This document shows positions 11,114 through 23,179 of a stretch of DNA of 62,467 nt, piece by piece. The notes under the pieces are model-generated. The model had not been told where the DNA came from. It worked only from the letters and a program-made list of their open reading frames with translations, and did no database searches. The position numbers and the translations under genes are program-made. Numbering within the stretch: the first letter of the stretch is position 1; the number at the start of each line of letters is the position of its first letter. Source of the stretch: Lingula anatina (Eukaryota > Brachiopoda > Lingulata > Lingulida > Lingulidae); assembly GCF_001039355.2 (NCBI RefSeq), contig NW_019775814.1, forward strand, positions 124,332 through 186,798, given 5' to 3'.

Positions 11114-13150
11114 CCTAGGGAAAAGGACGAGTTAATTAGCAACGGCATCTATAATTTGCATTCAGACTTTGACAGGTGTTTATGCTCTCTGATTATTTGT
11201 AACGTTATACAGGTATGTTTTAGCAAACGATCTATAAAAATGCAACGTGCGTATTAATAATGAAATTTGTAATAAATGTGTCTCAACATTCAAGAAAATA
11301 ATTGAGAATTCGCTATGTCCATTATTATTTACACACAATATATAAAAAACTATCAACATATATTTGTTAACAACATTTATTAATCAAATTTGAATTGTTC
11401 TTACAGTGTACCGCGACCAAGGCCTTTATTAAGGATACTGTAACCCTTTATTATCATCCAGATACCGAAAATGGGATTTAACTAGATCTGCATCTAATTA
11501 TTCAATAATGCATCGATGTTTATATTTCTTAATACAGTGTATAAGCTTAGGCAACTTAAAGCTTTAATCGTCAATTTAAATTTTTTTATTTTGATGTGAG
11601 ACAGCAATCTGTATGGCGTCGCTCCTGCAAGGGCAGAATAATTAAATCTCGGCTCAACTTAACTGGTCGAGGGACAACGCGGGGGGAGCCGTGTGAGGGG
11701 CGGAGACACCACTACAGGATTAAGTGGTCTTCCTTTTATGAAGGTCCACCATATTTAGGTCGTGGCCTAGCTAGCACTCGGCTCTGCTTATTCTGAATGG
11801 CCTCAAAAAAGAGCAACAATAGGTTCAACCATTATCACGATCACCGCAAGTCCACCCAACAATGCCCGTATGGGCACTGCGCTATGTCTTATACAGTATT
11901 GTTACGGCCTGCGGGCTTACAATTTAAAAAAGTTCGCCAAAAGTTTCAGCTTAACAAATTCGGGGAGCATAATTATAGTAAAATATTTAAATCTTTTAGC
12001 TTAAAGATATGTGCCTCCTCAATATTTCGACGTTAGTTGTCAAATACGCACGGAGACTGCACCGACTACGTATAAAACAGCAATGAAGCCGCAAAGACAC
12101 TTTACGTCAACTGCACAGTGGCTAAAAGGTTCTGTATATGGTCGCTTTGCAACCGACATACTAATATTTCATGACATGGCTTCAAGGTCTTGTGGGAGAA
12201 ATGGCACGATAACCGTTTGTATTGTAAAAATACTTGGCGTAACCCGTAGCCCCTTACGATGTCAAAAAAAAAAAAAAAAAAATACGGACAATCGTTTACG
12301 ATTTTATCGCACGGCCCCCGTGGCAAATGTAATCTACGCTTAAATTGATCGATGTTTTCCTATAGAGAATCAGCCATCACAAAACAAAGCTCGCAAAACA
12401 AAACCAATCCTACCATACACAGGTATCGTGATGTTGCGAACGATTCCATGAAGCATGTTTACCTGTGGCAACCACCTTTATCCATGATGATAACTGCCAG
12501 AAATCCTTAAATTTGGAGAGCAATTTAACTGCGTAGTAGATATGTATATATCAGTATGGAAAAGACCCCTGTTTTTTTCAATAGAATAAATCCCCGCAGT
12601 AATATGTCAGCGTCTGTTTATTGTCTCCGTGACTACGATTACAAAACATTCTTACTTATATGCGGTGATTCTTTTCATATTAAAATTCGTGAGCACCTGG
12701 CTAAATTGTTTGCCTTTTTTACAAGTGTTCAAGTATATTTATTCAATCTTACGCTTAATAATTTATTTTGGTCTTTATTACTCCATTGTTAACCTTTTCT
12801 ATAGGCCCTCACGTATAGGTGTTCAATCTATTAAATTTAAAAAAGTGCCACCTTTACATTCTATTTCTAAGCATTTCCAGATGAATTTAGTCAACACTAA
12901 ACGCAGCACAGAGATCATTAAACACAACATTCACCCCGACTGCGATCTCTAAATATATCCCTGCATTTCAAATAATAACCTTTACTTGAGTTTTGCTTAC
13001 ATTCCTATTTTGTTATGGCACGACTAACACACTCTGGCCTTACTTTCAGGTGAAACTCCAAACTACTGGTAACCGTCTTCTTACCTGTAAATTAGTTATA
13101 ATATGAAGGTGTGCTGCTATAAACAATTAATGCTTATGCCATATTGGGAT
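11114..13150. other. Non-coding stretch between cGLR 1 and its duplicated flank
   Basis: No gene is supported. A GC-richer patch at 11600-11800 stands out from the AT-rich surroundings and may be an unrecognised repeat. A poly-A run of about 18 bases lies at 12262-12280. Reading frames here are short and do not resemble known families. Confidence 0.45.
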
Positions 13151-13350
13151 TAGTGGGTTTAGACTATGTCTGGGTTGGGACTGCTCCTGTGCCATATATA
13201 TGTAACATGGCGTAAGGAACAGTTTCATAAAGCAACCTTACCTTTTGTCTTCTCTTTTATCCATGGTGATTATTGTCAGAAAACACTTATATACGGAGAG
13301 AGAGATTCACTTCGATTTCGTATAGGCCCTAAATATCCGTGGAAAAGACC

Positions 13351-14271
13351 CTAAATTACTGCAGCTGCCTTTCACTTGTCTGTTTATTGTCGCTATGACT
13401 ACAGTTTCAAAACATGCCTTTTAATGCGTGGATTTTTCTCTTGCGAAATTCAATATTGAAGTACGTCAACAGGCATATGATTATTGATCCAGTGTTTGCC
13501 TTACCTGTAGGTGCTGAAATGCTTCGCATTTATTTAACCGTAGGCGATATTTAATTCGTTTTTAAACATACAAGCAAGCAAAAGGAATACAACTGATTTT
13601 GATTGTTTAATATCGGACCGAAAGAGTTTATAGATAGGAATATATGATCAAATGGGTGAAAGGGTTTTCAAAGAAACTGAAAAGGTCATTAAAGTAAGCA
13701 TACTGACTATAGTGTCAGTATTTGGAGGCACAGGCACATCTATTTCTGAGCATTTCCCAGGTATGAATAAAGGTTGCATTTCACAAAACTTAACAATATG
13801 GATATAAACACAACAACTGTGTTCGCCCTCACCGATCTCCCACTATATACACGAGACCAATTGAGTGATGATAATATATTTAATACCAAAATCTCGTTGG
13901 ACATCAGAAAAAGTTGCCATGAGTTACCTAAAGGTACACTAGTGAATATCTGGTGAAAAATCAATATGTGACCCAGGTAGGGGTACAGTATCCCCACATT
14001 TCCAACTTCAGCCCTAAGTTCTGCTTACAAGAGCATTGTTATGACACGAGTTGGTAAACAAATTGCGTTTCCTACATCAATAGTTGGCCTACTTGAGGTC
14101 TAGCCGTGGGGTATCCAATATCTCGCCACAATGCATTTTAATTTTTAAACCGAGTGTGGTCGCACTTAATAAGCACATGCGAGTGGGATTTATGTCATTC
14201 ATATCAGGCCACCATCCACTTCGTTTCATTTTCATACAATCAAATTCATGAAAACAGAACATAAGATTGTA
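13351..14271 (+). repeat. Segmental duplication upstream of cGLR 1
   Basis: Matches about 20670-21910 (upstream of cGLR 2) over nearly its full length, with landmarks GTACGTCAACAGG, TTGATCC-GTGTTT, TTACCTGTAGGTGCT, GGCGATATTTA and CAACTTCAGCC. The match resumes at 15945-16200 after the Tc1-like element. A partial third copy is at 22180-22950. The long reading frame at 21312-21695 lies in this duplicated flank and is not shared as an open frame here, so it is not called as a gene. Confidence 0.75.
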
Positions 14272-15932
14272 CAGACTTGACATTTAATATGGAATATTTC
14301 AGTTTCGAAGGTATACCTAGGTAAAAATACGTTCTTTTTTCAAAAAACTCCGATCTCATATAAGATTTGTGAATGTAAAAGTGTGCAGTCAGGTGTGTCG
14401 CTACCAATTAACTGACTTTCAAGCCTGTTGCGCTGCTACATTATGTAATGTGCAGTGTTTTAATTGGGTAGTGTTCCTTTGGGCTGATCAAAGCTTCGCT
14501 TAGGCAAAGCTTGGTTCTGTCAAAAAAGTATCCATATTTCGGCAACTACTGCATAGAAGAATTTGAAATTTTGCATGCAAGCGGTCAGTTTTGCAGTGCG
14601 TAAGATGAGTTAAGTAGTGCATTACAAATTTGTTAATCTAAGGCAGAATGGCGCGAAAAACGCAGACATAACCAGACAGATCATAGCGCCAAACGGAACG
14701 GTCCCCACAGTTTTATAGAGTAATGCCCAGACTGATGTACCTACACAGAGGTCACCCCCAATGTATCACAATTTTACCTACAGGGTACATGACCCACTGT
14801 CTTTCGGGATACGGTGCTGCAACTAAACAAAAAACACTTAGTCCGATCAGAACGAGGGGTAAATTGCCACTAAAATGCGTTTTTAAAGCCCTTAGCGAAC
14901 ACCAAACTGGTTTTAGCAGGTAAGAACACCAAATGACCTCCGAGGTACCCACTGTATACAGCAAAACATCGTCGTCTGTTTCTCTAATGAATTGGAGGCC
15001 ATGAACGATTCTGGATAGAACAATGAAACTGCGTGGCTTTCTTTATTGAGGTCAGATTTCACCTGCACCGCCCAATAAGTCAAAACAGAGTTTACAGATA
15101 TCCAGAAGAGGCCTACGACGAAGCATATGCCGGGTCTAAAGTGACAAGGGTGATTGACAGCGTCAGTATTTGGAGTAGATTCCACATATGTGCCAAAACA
15201 CCAATGGTAGTCATCGACGAAAACCTGAACCAGATCAAATAAAGGAATAATCTCGGAACCACATGTCTATCATTTGATAGGGGGCACCTTAGGAACAATT
15301 CTAGGTTGCACGATGAGGTTGCAGGTTCACACAGACTACTTTTAATAGCAGATAACTTACAGAACCAAGGGAATGAGCAGCTACCCTGGTCATCAAAATC
15401 GCCACATTTGAACCACATAGACAATGTTTTGGTAGACCATTACTCACCAATCAACTGCCTACATGTCCTACAACAAAACTGGACCAGATTGGACAATTTT
15501 AGACCGTTGCCTGGAATGCTATTACAGATTGAACTCTAAAAACCTACCCCCAAGAAATGCCTTGTCGCTTGAGAGCGCTGGCAACAGCCACGAAGAGGCC
15601 AGGCGTTACAACGACCATTACTGTGACTAGCAACTGACATGAGGGTCTTTTGTGGAGCGTATTACCCTTTTACAGACGATAATTTGTAAAATATGGAGAT
15701 CCAAAATATCTCTTTTAATGGTTGTCGTATGACATAGAGTAGGCAATGTGTTTTTGTTTGCTTCTCTGGATAATTCCATTAATGAACTGATGTCACAATG
15801 ACATCAAAGAGATGATTTAAAGTTATTAAAACACGATTTTAATCCTTATTTTCATTTATCAGTGAGCAAAATAGGAAAAAACTGATAAAAAATTATTTCG
15901 AAAAAAATATTCCATATTAAATGTCAAGTCTG
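14272..15932 (+). mobile_element. Decayed Tc1-like transposon, copy A
   Basis: A 1661-bp element with terminal inverted repeats of about 30 bp (CAGACTTGACATTTAATATG and on), flanked by TA target duplications at 14270-14271 and 15933-15934. The plus strand carries transposase remains in broken frames. Near 15165-15240 is the SVxxW...TPxVVIDxNLN block, then a LxxADNxQ stretch with the second catalytic Asp region, then WSSKSPHLNHIDN matching the W-P-x-x-SPDLNPIE block of Tc1/IS630 transposases. Several stops and frameshifts make it non-autonomous and old. Confidence 0.85.
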
Positions 15933-15944
15933 TATATATTTTTC

Positions 15945-17185
15945 ACAAAATAAACCAGGAAAAGTTTTGGATTATCTCGTTTATGAAGATCTCATACTAT
16001 CCTTTTTTATTACACTGCAGAACAAGCTCTATTTATTCATACTGATGCGGTTTTAATATAGGGCTACAATGTATATTGTTCACTGTTTTCGGACCCTCCT
16101 CCCCCAACACACCCAAACGGCATGTCTGTACCCGAGAAGTGATCCCATTGCTGTAGATGAGAACCAGACAGCGATGGCAATGGAGAAGTTCAGACCAAGG
16201 GTTTGCATTGAGAAATAAGGTCAAATTTATTAGAAATAGCCTGGGAGCCAAAATTATGATAAGAATGAAAGAATTGTATCAATTCAAACCCTAAATAAGG
16301 CTCCCCAAAGATATCTTCATCAGTTTATATCGTGTTTTTTCTAAACTTTTTAAAGCTTTTTAAGTTTGGATCTCAATTACAAGGTTAATCACGTTTAGAT
16401 TCTTTTTTGTGTGCGGATTTATTGGATTAAAAATGTACCAGAATTGAGGCAACGCAGTCGACTATCTGCCTTTGAATTTATTTTCCTAATAAATAAAACT
16501 TGGTTCTATGTACAACAAATGCGTAAAACTGATATAAATATTACCTGTGTTTTAGTGAGCCCAGTGAGATATCATAACATTGCAATCTAGTCAACTATGT
16601 TTATACACCATATGAACATAAATTGATAAATTGATTCATGTTCACTGACTGAAAACACGTTACTTTGGAAGCATATAGTTGATGATATGAACATAAGCAC
16701 AAACAGGGTGCACCTTTTCTACATACATTTTCTACATACATTGTCTACATACAAATGACCAAGGCTCATAGTGGTCTAGTTTGAAAGGACACTATATACT
16801 GCTAGCACATTGGAAATGATAAAATTATTTTACGGCACGTTAAGTACCAATATATGTTAATTGACACACCAAGTGACGCTGGGTTTATATCTACAATAAA
16901 TTGGGCTAATGTGATATTTAAACCAGAAAAACTTAAAATCGCTGCCATTCATTCTGTCTTGAAAAGAAGTGATACATAATTCAACTCATTTCACTCGGCA
17001 AGAACAAAGTAACGGAAGTTGAAAGTGTGATGTGGCACAACATGTACCCGCTATTGCATAAATCCACAATAACTACACTACAGTGTAGCAAAGCACAATA
17101 CAATACAATACAATACAATGCAATGCAATATCATGATCTCTTAATTTGCTAAGAATCTCTTGTCTAGTCTATCCTGGTTTAAAGT
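15945..17185. other. Duplicated flank and non-coding DNA 3' of cGLR 2
   Basis: The first 250 bases continue the segmental duplication interrupted by the Tc1-like element and match 21920-22070 and 22735-22950. The rest shows no gene. A CAATA/CAATG microsatellite runs about 17095-17131, shortly beyond the stop codon of cGLR 2, so it is probably in or near its 3'UTR. Confidence 0.5.
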
Positions 17186-19486
17186 TTATGGACCGTCGGT
17201 AGTAGATCGCGGTGGAGCAGTAGTGCGTGCATCCCTTAAACATTGTGCTAGTAGGCTTGTGCCCCTCCTACTGAGGTGAAATCCATCTTCCCTGTAGTAA
17301 TCTGGGGAGCTTATTACCTCATTTACTGCGATGAAATGTGCTTTCTGATGGCCTTCGAGTTCTGCTTGAACAAGGTCATTGTACCGCTTTGCTCTCTCGT
17401 TAAAACTTTGATTATGTTGACGATCCAGGATCCCTGTGAAATATATTTCACAGTCTGGATATTTCGTTTCTGTTGTCTGTCGCAGCTGTTGCAACTCTTC
17501 GACGGTGTCTGCAACACTTTGGTGATCAATGCTAATTGTCCCCACAATAAAAGTCAAAGATTCTGGATTTCCCAGGTTTGATTTGATTATATAGTCATGT
17601 GCGTCTGCAATAGTTTTTTCTCTCAGTACTTTCACGTAGGATCTGTCCATCCTGTTGCCATCAAGGTCCTGTCCTATTGAGTCAGTCACTATTACATGCT
17701 TTCTATGTATCATGTTTTCTGCAATGTTTGTTGTTTGGGGACTGTCCACCTTTTTTCTCGCTGCCGTCCCATGCTTATCATTGCAAGCTGAGTGAGTTGT
17801 TCGTTTTGCTTTTGCTTCGACTTTATCTTTCAAGGCTATTTTCAACAACCCCTTTCCAACTTCTTTCATTAGTTTAAAGGGACTGTCCGGGTCTTTCCTT
17901 GAAAAGGCGTCTACCGCTCCCCCGACTGCCCCCAAGACACTGTCCGAGTCATTTTCTGACGAGTCGATCAGTATCTCTCTCATGACTTTAAGCAAGTCTC
18001 CTGCACCTTTATCCTCTGGTGATCCTGCGCGCACCTGCTGTGTTTCAAGCTCCTTCAAAACATCTCTGAAAGGAGTTTTTGACAACAAGTATTCCACTAG
18101 ATCAAAGCGGAGGTCATATGTTGCTTGGATTTCGTCGAGGATTGCTTTTGGATTTTTGCGGATCTCGCACAAAATTTTAGCATTTTCATTGACTAATTGT
18201 TCATCCATGTAATCTATCATGTTGTTTTCCCGTATGAAGTAGTTTGGAATGCACTTCTTGGAGAGAAAATCAATCAAGAGGTCGAGAAAATCGTAAAAAC
18301 GTTGTCCCATCTCTTGTTCTGTCCACCTTTCCTGTGGGATGCGCTCACATAACCAGAGTAACGTTGTCTTAAGGTGGTAAGTAGAAAGGACGCCGAGGTC
18401 CCCCAGCCTCTGTTTATGTATCAGTTTTATGATGCGGTAAACACGGCGCTGGCCTTGATTTAAGGACAAGGCAAGGTGACGCTCACCTGAAGCAAAAGAG
18501 ATCCTCCATTCGGTTCGACTATCTCTATCACCAGGATTGGCAACTGGAACAACATGGCATCCAAATTCTTCCACGGTCCTAACTTGCTCCGTACTAGGCC
18601 AACCGCTCGATCTTTTGCGACTAAGCCACTCGTTTGCTTCGCGAGGAAACTCATTCCACGGAAATGACCCAACAATATCGCCTGTCAGAACAATATTGCG
18701 TTTGACACCAGAAAAAAATGGCAATTTGTACGACACCGCAGGGCCATTAAAGCTTACATTAACCATTTTCCACAGTATTTTCAGTTTTTCAAACCCGGGT
18801 GCCGGATTTTCGATGCAGTATTTCATACTTCTGTTGCTCAGACATATATCCCCATGATCATGCTCAAAAATGCCTGGCAGATGAAGCATATGATTTTCGC
18901 TTTGGATCTTCAGTTTGACATAACCGGGATGACATCCATGACCATCCACGATCAACGCTGCCTCTGTTGTTGACACTTGCTCTCTACTAGACGAGACCGC
19001 GGGGAAAAATGGCGGTGTTAGTACTATCATGACATCCGCATCTGATATTTCAAGGTGGGCTTTATGCTCCCGGTCAAACAAAAATGGGATTCCAAGGCCG
19101 TCAAAAAAGCTACCCAGAAACTTGACATGTATGCTTTTGGCCGCATCTTTCATCGCTGGAAAGAAATGTCCAAAGAACTTTTGAAGTACATTGTATTCAA
19201 TCTGTTCAATATATTCATGAGGATAATGTTTATAACACCCGATGTTTGTAAAGAAAAAGTCACCAAAATATTTCCCCATTAGTGCAAGTAGGCCATTTTC
19301 AGATGTATCATGTCCACCACTGAATTTGATTATTGCATCCTTGAGAATTTTGCACATCTCTTTGATTTCCTTTTCATCCCGAACTAAATCAATCCCAAAT
19401 AGGTTTTTAACTCCCTGGTGAAACGTTTTCATAAAAAACATCTCCTTAGGTAGCATCTCTGCTAAGTATTTTGAGAATTTTTCCAT
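17186..19486 (-). CDS. cGLR (Mab-21 family) fused to an SGNH-hydrolase-like domain, array copy 2
   Basis: A 766-residue single-exon frame. Residues 1 to about 480 are a Mab-21/cGAS-like nucleotidyltransferase with G125-S126, D149-x-D151, a candidate third Asp D270, TEWRISF (325-331) and STYHLKTTLLWLCE (368-381). A GAVGGAVDA motif (519-527) and a basic linker follow. Residues about 596-755 look like an SGNH hydrolase: the nucleophile block with D602-S603, a GILDRQ segment (685-690) followed by FNERxKRYNDL, and a closing D734-G-F-H737-L block that would supply the catalytic Asp and His. The GxND block reads G-T-I-S at 649-652, so the oxyanion Asn is missing. The open frame extends upstream to 19558, but a 91-bp intron joins at 19539. 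In the joined frame the upstream exon meets TAA before any ATG, so the start is set at 19486. Both parts lie in one uninterrupted frame. Confidence 0.85.
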   Translation of the reverse strand: MEKFSKYLAEMLPKEMFFMKTFHQGVKNLFGIDLVRDEKEIKEMCKILKDAIIKFSGGHDTSENGLLALMGKYFGDFFFTNIGCYKHYPHEYIEQIEYNVLQKFFGHFFPAMKDAAKSIHVKFLGSFFDGLGIPFLFDREHKAHLEISDADVMIVLTPPFFPAVSSSREQVSTTEAALIVDGHGCHPGYVKLKIQSENHMLHLPGIFEHDHGDICLSNRSMKYCIENPAPGFEKLKILWKMVNVSFNGPAVSYKLPFFSGVKRNIVLTGDIVGSFPWNEFPREANEWLSRKRSSGWPSTEQVRTVEEFGCHVVPVANPGDRDSRTEWRISFASGERHLALSLNQGQRRVYRIIKLIHKQRLGDLGVLSTYHLKTTLLWLCERIPQERWTEQEMGQRFYDFLDLLIDFLSKKCIPNYFIRENNMIDYMDEQLVNENAKILCEIRKNPKAILDEIQATYDLRFDLVEYLLSKTPFRDVLKELETQQVRAGSPEDKGAGDLLKVMREILIDSSENDSDSVLGAVGGAVDAFSRKDPDSPFKLMKEVGKGLLKIALKDKVEAKAKRTTHSACNDKHGTAARKKVDSPQTTNIAENMIHRKHVIVTDSIGQDLDGNRMDRSYVKVLREKTIADAHDYIIKSNLGNPESLTFIVGTISIDHQSVADTVEELQQLRQTTETKYPDCEIYFTGILDRQHNQSFNERAKRYNDLVQAELEGHQKAHFIAVNEVISSPDYYREDGFHLSRRGTSLLAQCLRDARTTAPPRSTTDGP

Positions 19487-19538
19487 ATCTTCAGTATTTT
19501 CAACGTTTCGTCTCGGTCGTCGTTCACACGGAGGATAT

Positions 19539-19629
19539 CTAAAATTGAACGTAAACATAAATATAAGGTCTACATGTAAACTGACCCAGTTAAAAAAGGC
19601 TTTATAAAAAGTTCCGTGGAATGACTTAC
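19539..19629 (-). other. 5'UTR intron of cGLR 2
   Basis: A 91-bp GT-AG intron on the minus strand: donor CAAGG|GTAAGT at 19629, acceptor CAATTTTAG at 19539. The upstream exon in the joining frame contains TAA about 17 codons up and no ATG, so the exon is untranslated. cGLR 3 has an intron of exactly the same length at the same place. Confidence 0.6.
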
Positions 19630-20560
19630 CCTTGAATTAACCGTAGAATATAACCACTATGACAATCATGTCTGTGAATTTAGATGTTTAAGTCTTTTTT
19701 TGTTCAAAATTTGGAAAATGTTTAAGAAAGGTCATCTACCTGGTAAATATAATGTCAGTATATTTCGTCAATTCTCACGTACGATAGAAAAGTCTTAACA
19801 TTAAAATATGGCGCTTTTTTCGTTTATACCCGAATTTGTTTCTGCTCAAACTCTAGCTTAATTAACACAAATGATTACGTAGATCCCGAGGATCACCGAA
19901 TTACGGGGGTCCCTGAAAACTCGCCTTCTTCTACCACTTTACCGCATTCGTTCTTGGAAACGACGGAGTCCTGCTGATAATTAGGGGTAACTTTCCAGTG
20001 ACCTCTGAAACTTGAGACTGCGTTCCCATAAGCCACCTTGAGTTCTAAGGGGTAATTGACTATCGATTGTTATCACCCCTTACCAGCTTCGAATTCAGTG
20101 GGCGTGCCAGTCAATTAAGACGCTTACACTGAATGCATTTTAGTTAAATCCCTGTGAAGTTAATCGATTCAGATAGTACGATTGGTTTATGAGAACCGCC
20201 CCTTACCTCTGTAGAAGACACTGATTTGTAATTTAAAGATCTGGCTGAAGAAAAGCCGGATGATTATTTTTCACATTTTGAACCTATTTGTATTAAGTAG
20301 GTCCTCTCATATTAGCTTTTTTTGCGATCTGCGCAGGTTTCGTGCATCAGTAGTTTTTTGCGACAGCGTTAATTATAAAAATATAAACGGGCGCGGTTAT
20401 TGTTTTTCACATTTTAACCGTTTAAAATCAACGGAGGGTGAAGTACCTTTACCATCTTTTTAAGCACATTGTTGTTGCGAGGGTTAACATTATTCCACCT
20501 GGGTTTGCGTCCTGAACAGGTACGTGTCTAACTTTCCATAAATGTCGCGATTGTGACATG
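19630..20560. other. Upstream region of cGLR 2, no gene seen
   Basis: Presumed 5'UTR exon and promoter of cGLR 2, followed by non-coding DNA. A patch near 19930-20000 with GGAAACGACG resembles 30060-30095 upstream of cGLR 3. I see no clear TATA box for the cGLR genes. Confidence 0.4.
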
Positions 20561-20669
20561 TACATAGTAAATAGTTTCATAAGCTTACCTGTTACCTCTC
20601 CTGTTAGCCATGACGAAAACTGCTGGAAAGATTTTCCTTCCTATTAGCTCTAAATATCTACGGGAAATC

Positions 20670-22070
20670 CCAAAATCATTGCAGCTGTCTTTCAATGTCT
20701 GTTTGTTGTCACTATGACTACAGTTCCGAAAACTATTTTTATGCGGGGATTTTTCTGTTGCGACATTCCATAAAGAAGTACGTCAACAGGTATGTGAGTA
20801 TTGATCCGGTGTTTACCTTACCTGTAGGTGCTCATATGTTTCGCATATATTAAATCTTAGGCGATATTTATTTCGTTTTTAAATAAACAAGCAAGAAAAA
20901 GAGATACAACCTATTTAACTTGTTTTAAATCAAATTGAAAGAGTTTATAAATACGATCATATGATCAAATGAATGAAAGTAATAAATGAGTGGATGGATG
21001 ATGAGTTTTTTTAAAGAAATTGGAAAGACCCTACATACAAATAAGCATACTGTCTAGTTTCAGGATTTGGAGGTACAATGAGACGTTAAAATCTCTTTAT
21101 ATGAGCATTTCCCATGTACAATGTATGTATATGTGACGAAGCTATTGGCTTGTCTTCGTCATGTTACGCAAGGTAGCAAATACAACTCAGATATTATCTT
21201 CCTTATTATTTATTGAACTACTGTCCAGTTATTACCCGCGCCGCTTCCTTCATTTCTATTCCTACCTCATGCAATCTCTAGCGGCCTTCTCTCTGTTCAC
21301 ACTAAGCGCAGTTGTATAAATACCATAAGAGTATGTCAATCAACTTAAGTTACTCTACTAAACACTCCCCGCTCTTATTCACTGCATGCTGTCACTTACT
21401 TACATTACATTTACAGCATTTCATGAAACACAATGATACACAACAACTGTATTCGCCCCCACTGCTGTCTCCCTACTCTATACCAGAGGCCAATTGGCTG
21501 ATGATCATTAATTCTATACCTAAATCCCGTTGGTCAGCTGAAAATGTTGCCATGGTTTATCTAAAATATATCTGTGAACGTCTAGTGAAAAAACAATATG
21601 TGAACCTGGTAAGGGTACAGTTTGCCCACATTTTCAACTTCAGCCTTAAGTTCTCTTTAAAGGAGCATTGTGACCTACATGTCATGACTGTGTAAACAAA
21701 TAGGGTCACTTATATCAATAGTTTCCATACTTAAGATCTAGCAGTGGGGTATCCAATATCTCGTCACAATGAATTTTATTTTTTTTAAACCGAGTAAATA
21801 ATCACATTCTTTTTGTAGTAGGCTGTGCTTCTTATGGATGAGTGGGATTTACATTTTTCAATTCAGACCTCCATCCATTCAAATTTATGAAAAGAGAGCA
21901 TGGGATCGTAGATAAGTATTTCTCAAAATAGATCAGGAAAATTTTGGGATTAAGCTCGTGGTTTATGAACAATTCGCTGCAGATCTCATACTCCCCTCTT
22001 CATTATTATACAGAACAACCTCTATTAAATCGGCTGTATCTTTTTTTATTAGGAATGAGGAATAGGAATA
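20670..22070 (+). repeat. Segmental duplication upstream of cGLR 2
   Basis: Counterpart of 13351-14271 plus 15945-16050. The place where the Tc1-like element sits in the other copy is uninterrupted here near 21910-21925, so this is a paralogous empty site. A GAAT tetranucleotide microsatellite begins just after it at about 22108-22147. Confidence 0.72.
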
Positions 22071-22179
22071 AATGAAATAGTGAATGACTGACTGACTGAA
22101 TAAATAAACGAATGAATGAATGAATGAATGAATGAATGGATGAATGGGTTTTTTAATGAAACTTAAAAGGGTAGTATAT

Positions 22180-23165
22180 ACAAGTTAACATATTGACTCG
22201 CTTCAGTATATAGTGACACAGTGAACTGTTAACACATGTATCTATTTCTGAGATTGTCCCCCAGACGAATAAAGATAGATTTAATGTCTCCTCACATTAA
22301 AGTTCTGCGTGAGGGAGATTTTTTTTATGACACGACTGTGTAAACAAATGGGGTCACTTATATTTAAAGTTGGCTAACTTGTGTGGTGTCCAATTACACG
22401 CATTAGTGTATTTAACTGTGTGTAAATGTGCATCCGTCTTGAGTTATCTTGTCTTGACTTGATACCACTTTCTGTGACGCCCTCTTATTGGTGTTTTGTC
22501 TTTGTTCCCTCGTTCTGTTTTCCGACATCCGTGTCATGTGACATCTCAGTATATAAGGCTTTTCCAATAGTGCTGGGGTCGTTGTTCGGCTGTCTGTTTT
22601 TTTATTTAAGACTAAACCCTGGATTTCTGAGCACGCCTCCTTCCGGCATGGTGATTATACAATTACGTTAAAACATTTTAAAACGATAGTTTCGTTGGTG
22701 AATGGGCCTTAATGTTGTAAATTACGTTACACTAGATAGACCAGAGGAAAAGTATGGATTAAGCTCGCGGTTTGTAAGCCGTAACGTTGCAGGTCTGAAG
22801 TGCACCACTTTGTTACACTAACGCGGTCTTATGCGGTTTATATAGGCCTACAATGGACATTGTTTAAGGTTATCATACCCCTCTCCCCCAACACACAAAC
22901 AGCATGTCTGCACCCCAGCAGGGAAACCATTGCGGTAGATGAGAACCCAGTGTCATGTACCAGAAAGTCCCCCAGAGAGAGTCGGCTTCCCATTACTTTA
23001 ATTTGTACAAATGAGCGTCGCCCAAGATTTTGACTTATTAAGGTCAAACTAACCCTAACCATTATAACTATATGGAGGGAGGACTTTCTGTCACACGGAC
23101 CCTCAGTTTCGTGACACCGGTGTTGATGAGTAGTGGAAATGGAAAAGGTCAAGCCTGGTACATAT
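22180..23165 (+). repeat. Third partial copy of the duplicated flank
   Basis: 22180-22370 repeats landmarks of 13694-14070 (TCTATTTCTGAG, TGTGTAAACAAAT-GGGTCACTTATAT). 22735-22950 repeats 15948-16180 (GGCCTACAATG, CTCCCCCAACACAC, GCATGTCTG, GTAGATGAGAACC). The middle, 22371-22730, has no match seen and no gene. Confidence 0.6.
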
Positions 23166-23179
23166 TTTTAAAAAAATGG

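Noticed and set aside
15113-15424. 103-residue minus-strand frame
   Set aside because: Antisense to the transposase remains of the Tc1-like element copy A.
21312-21695. 127-residue plus-strand frame
   Set aside because: Lies in a segmental duplication whose partner near 13.8 kb does not keep the frame; no domain or splice support.
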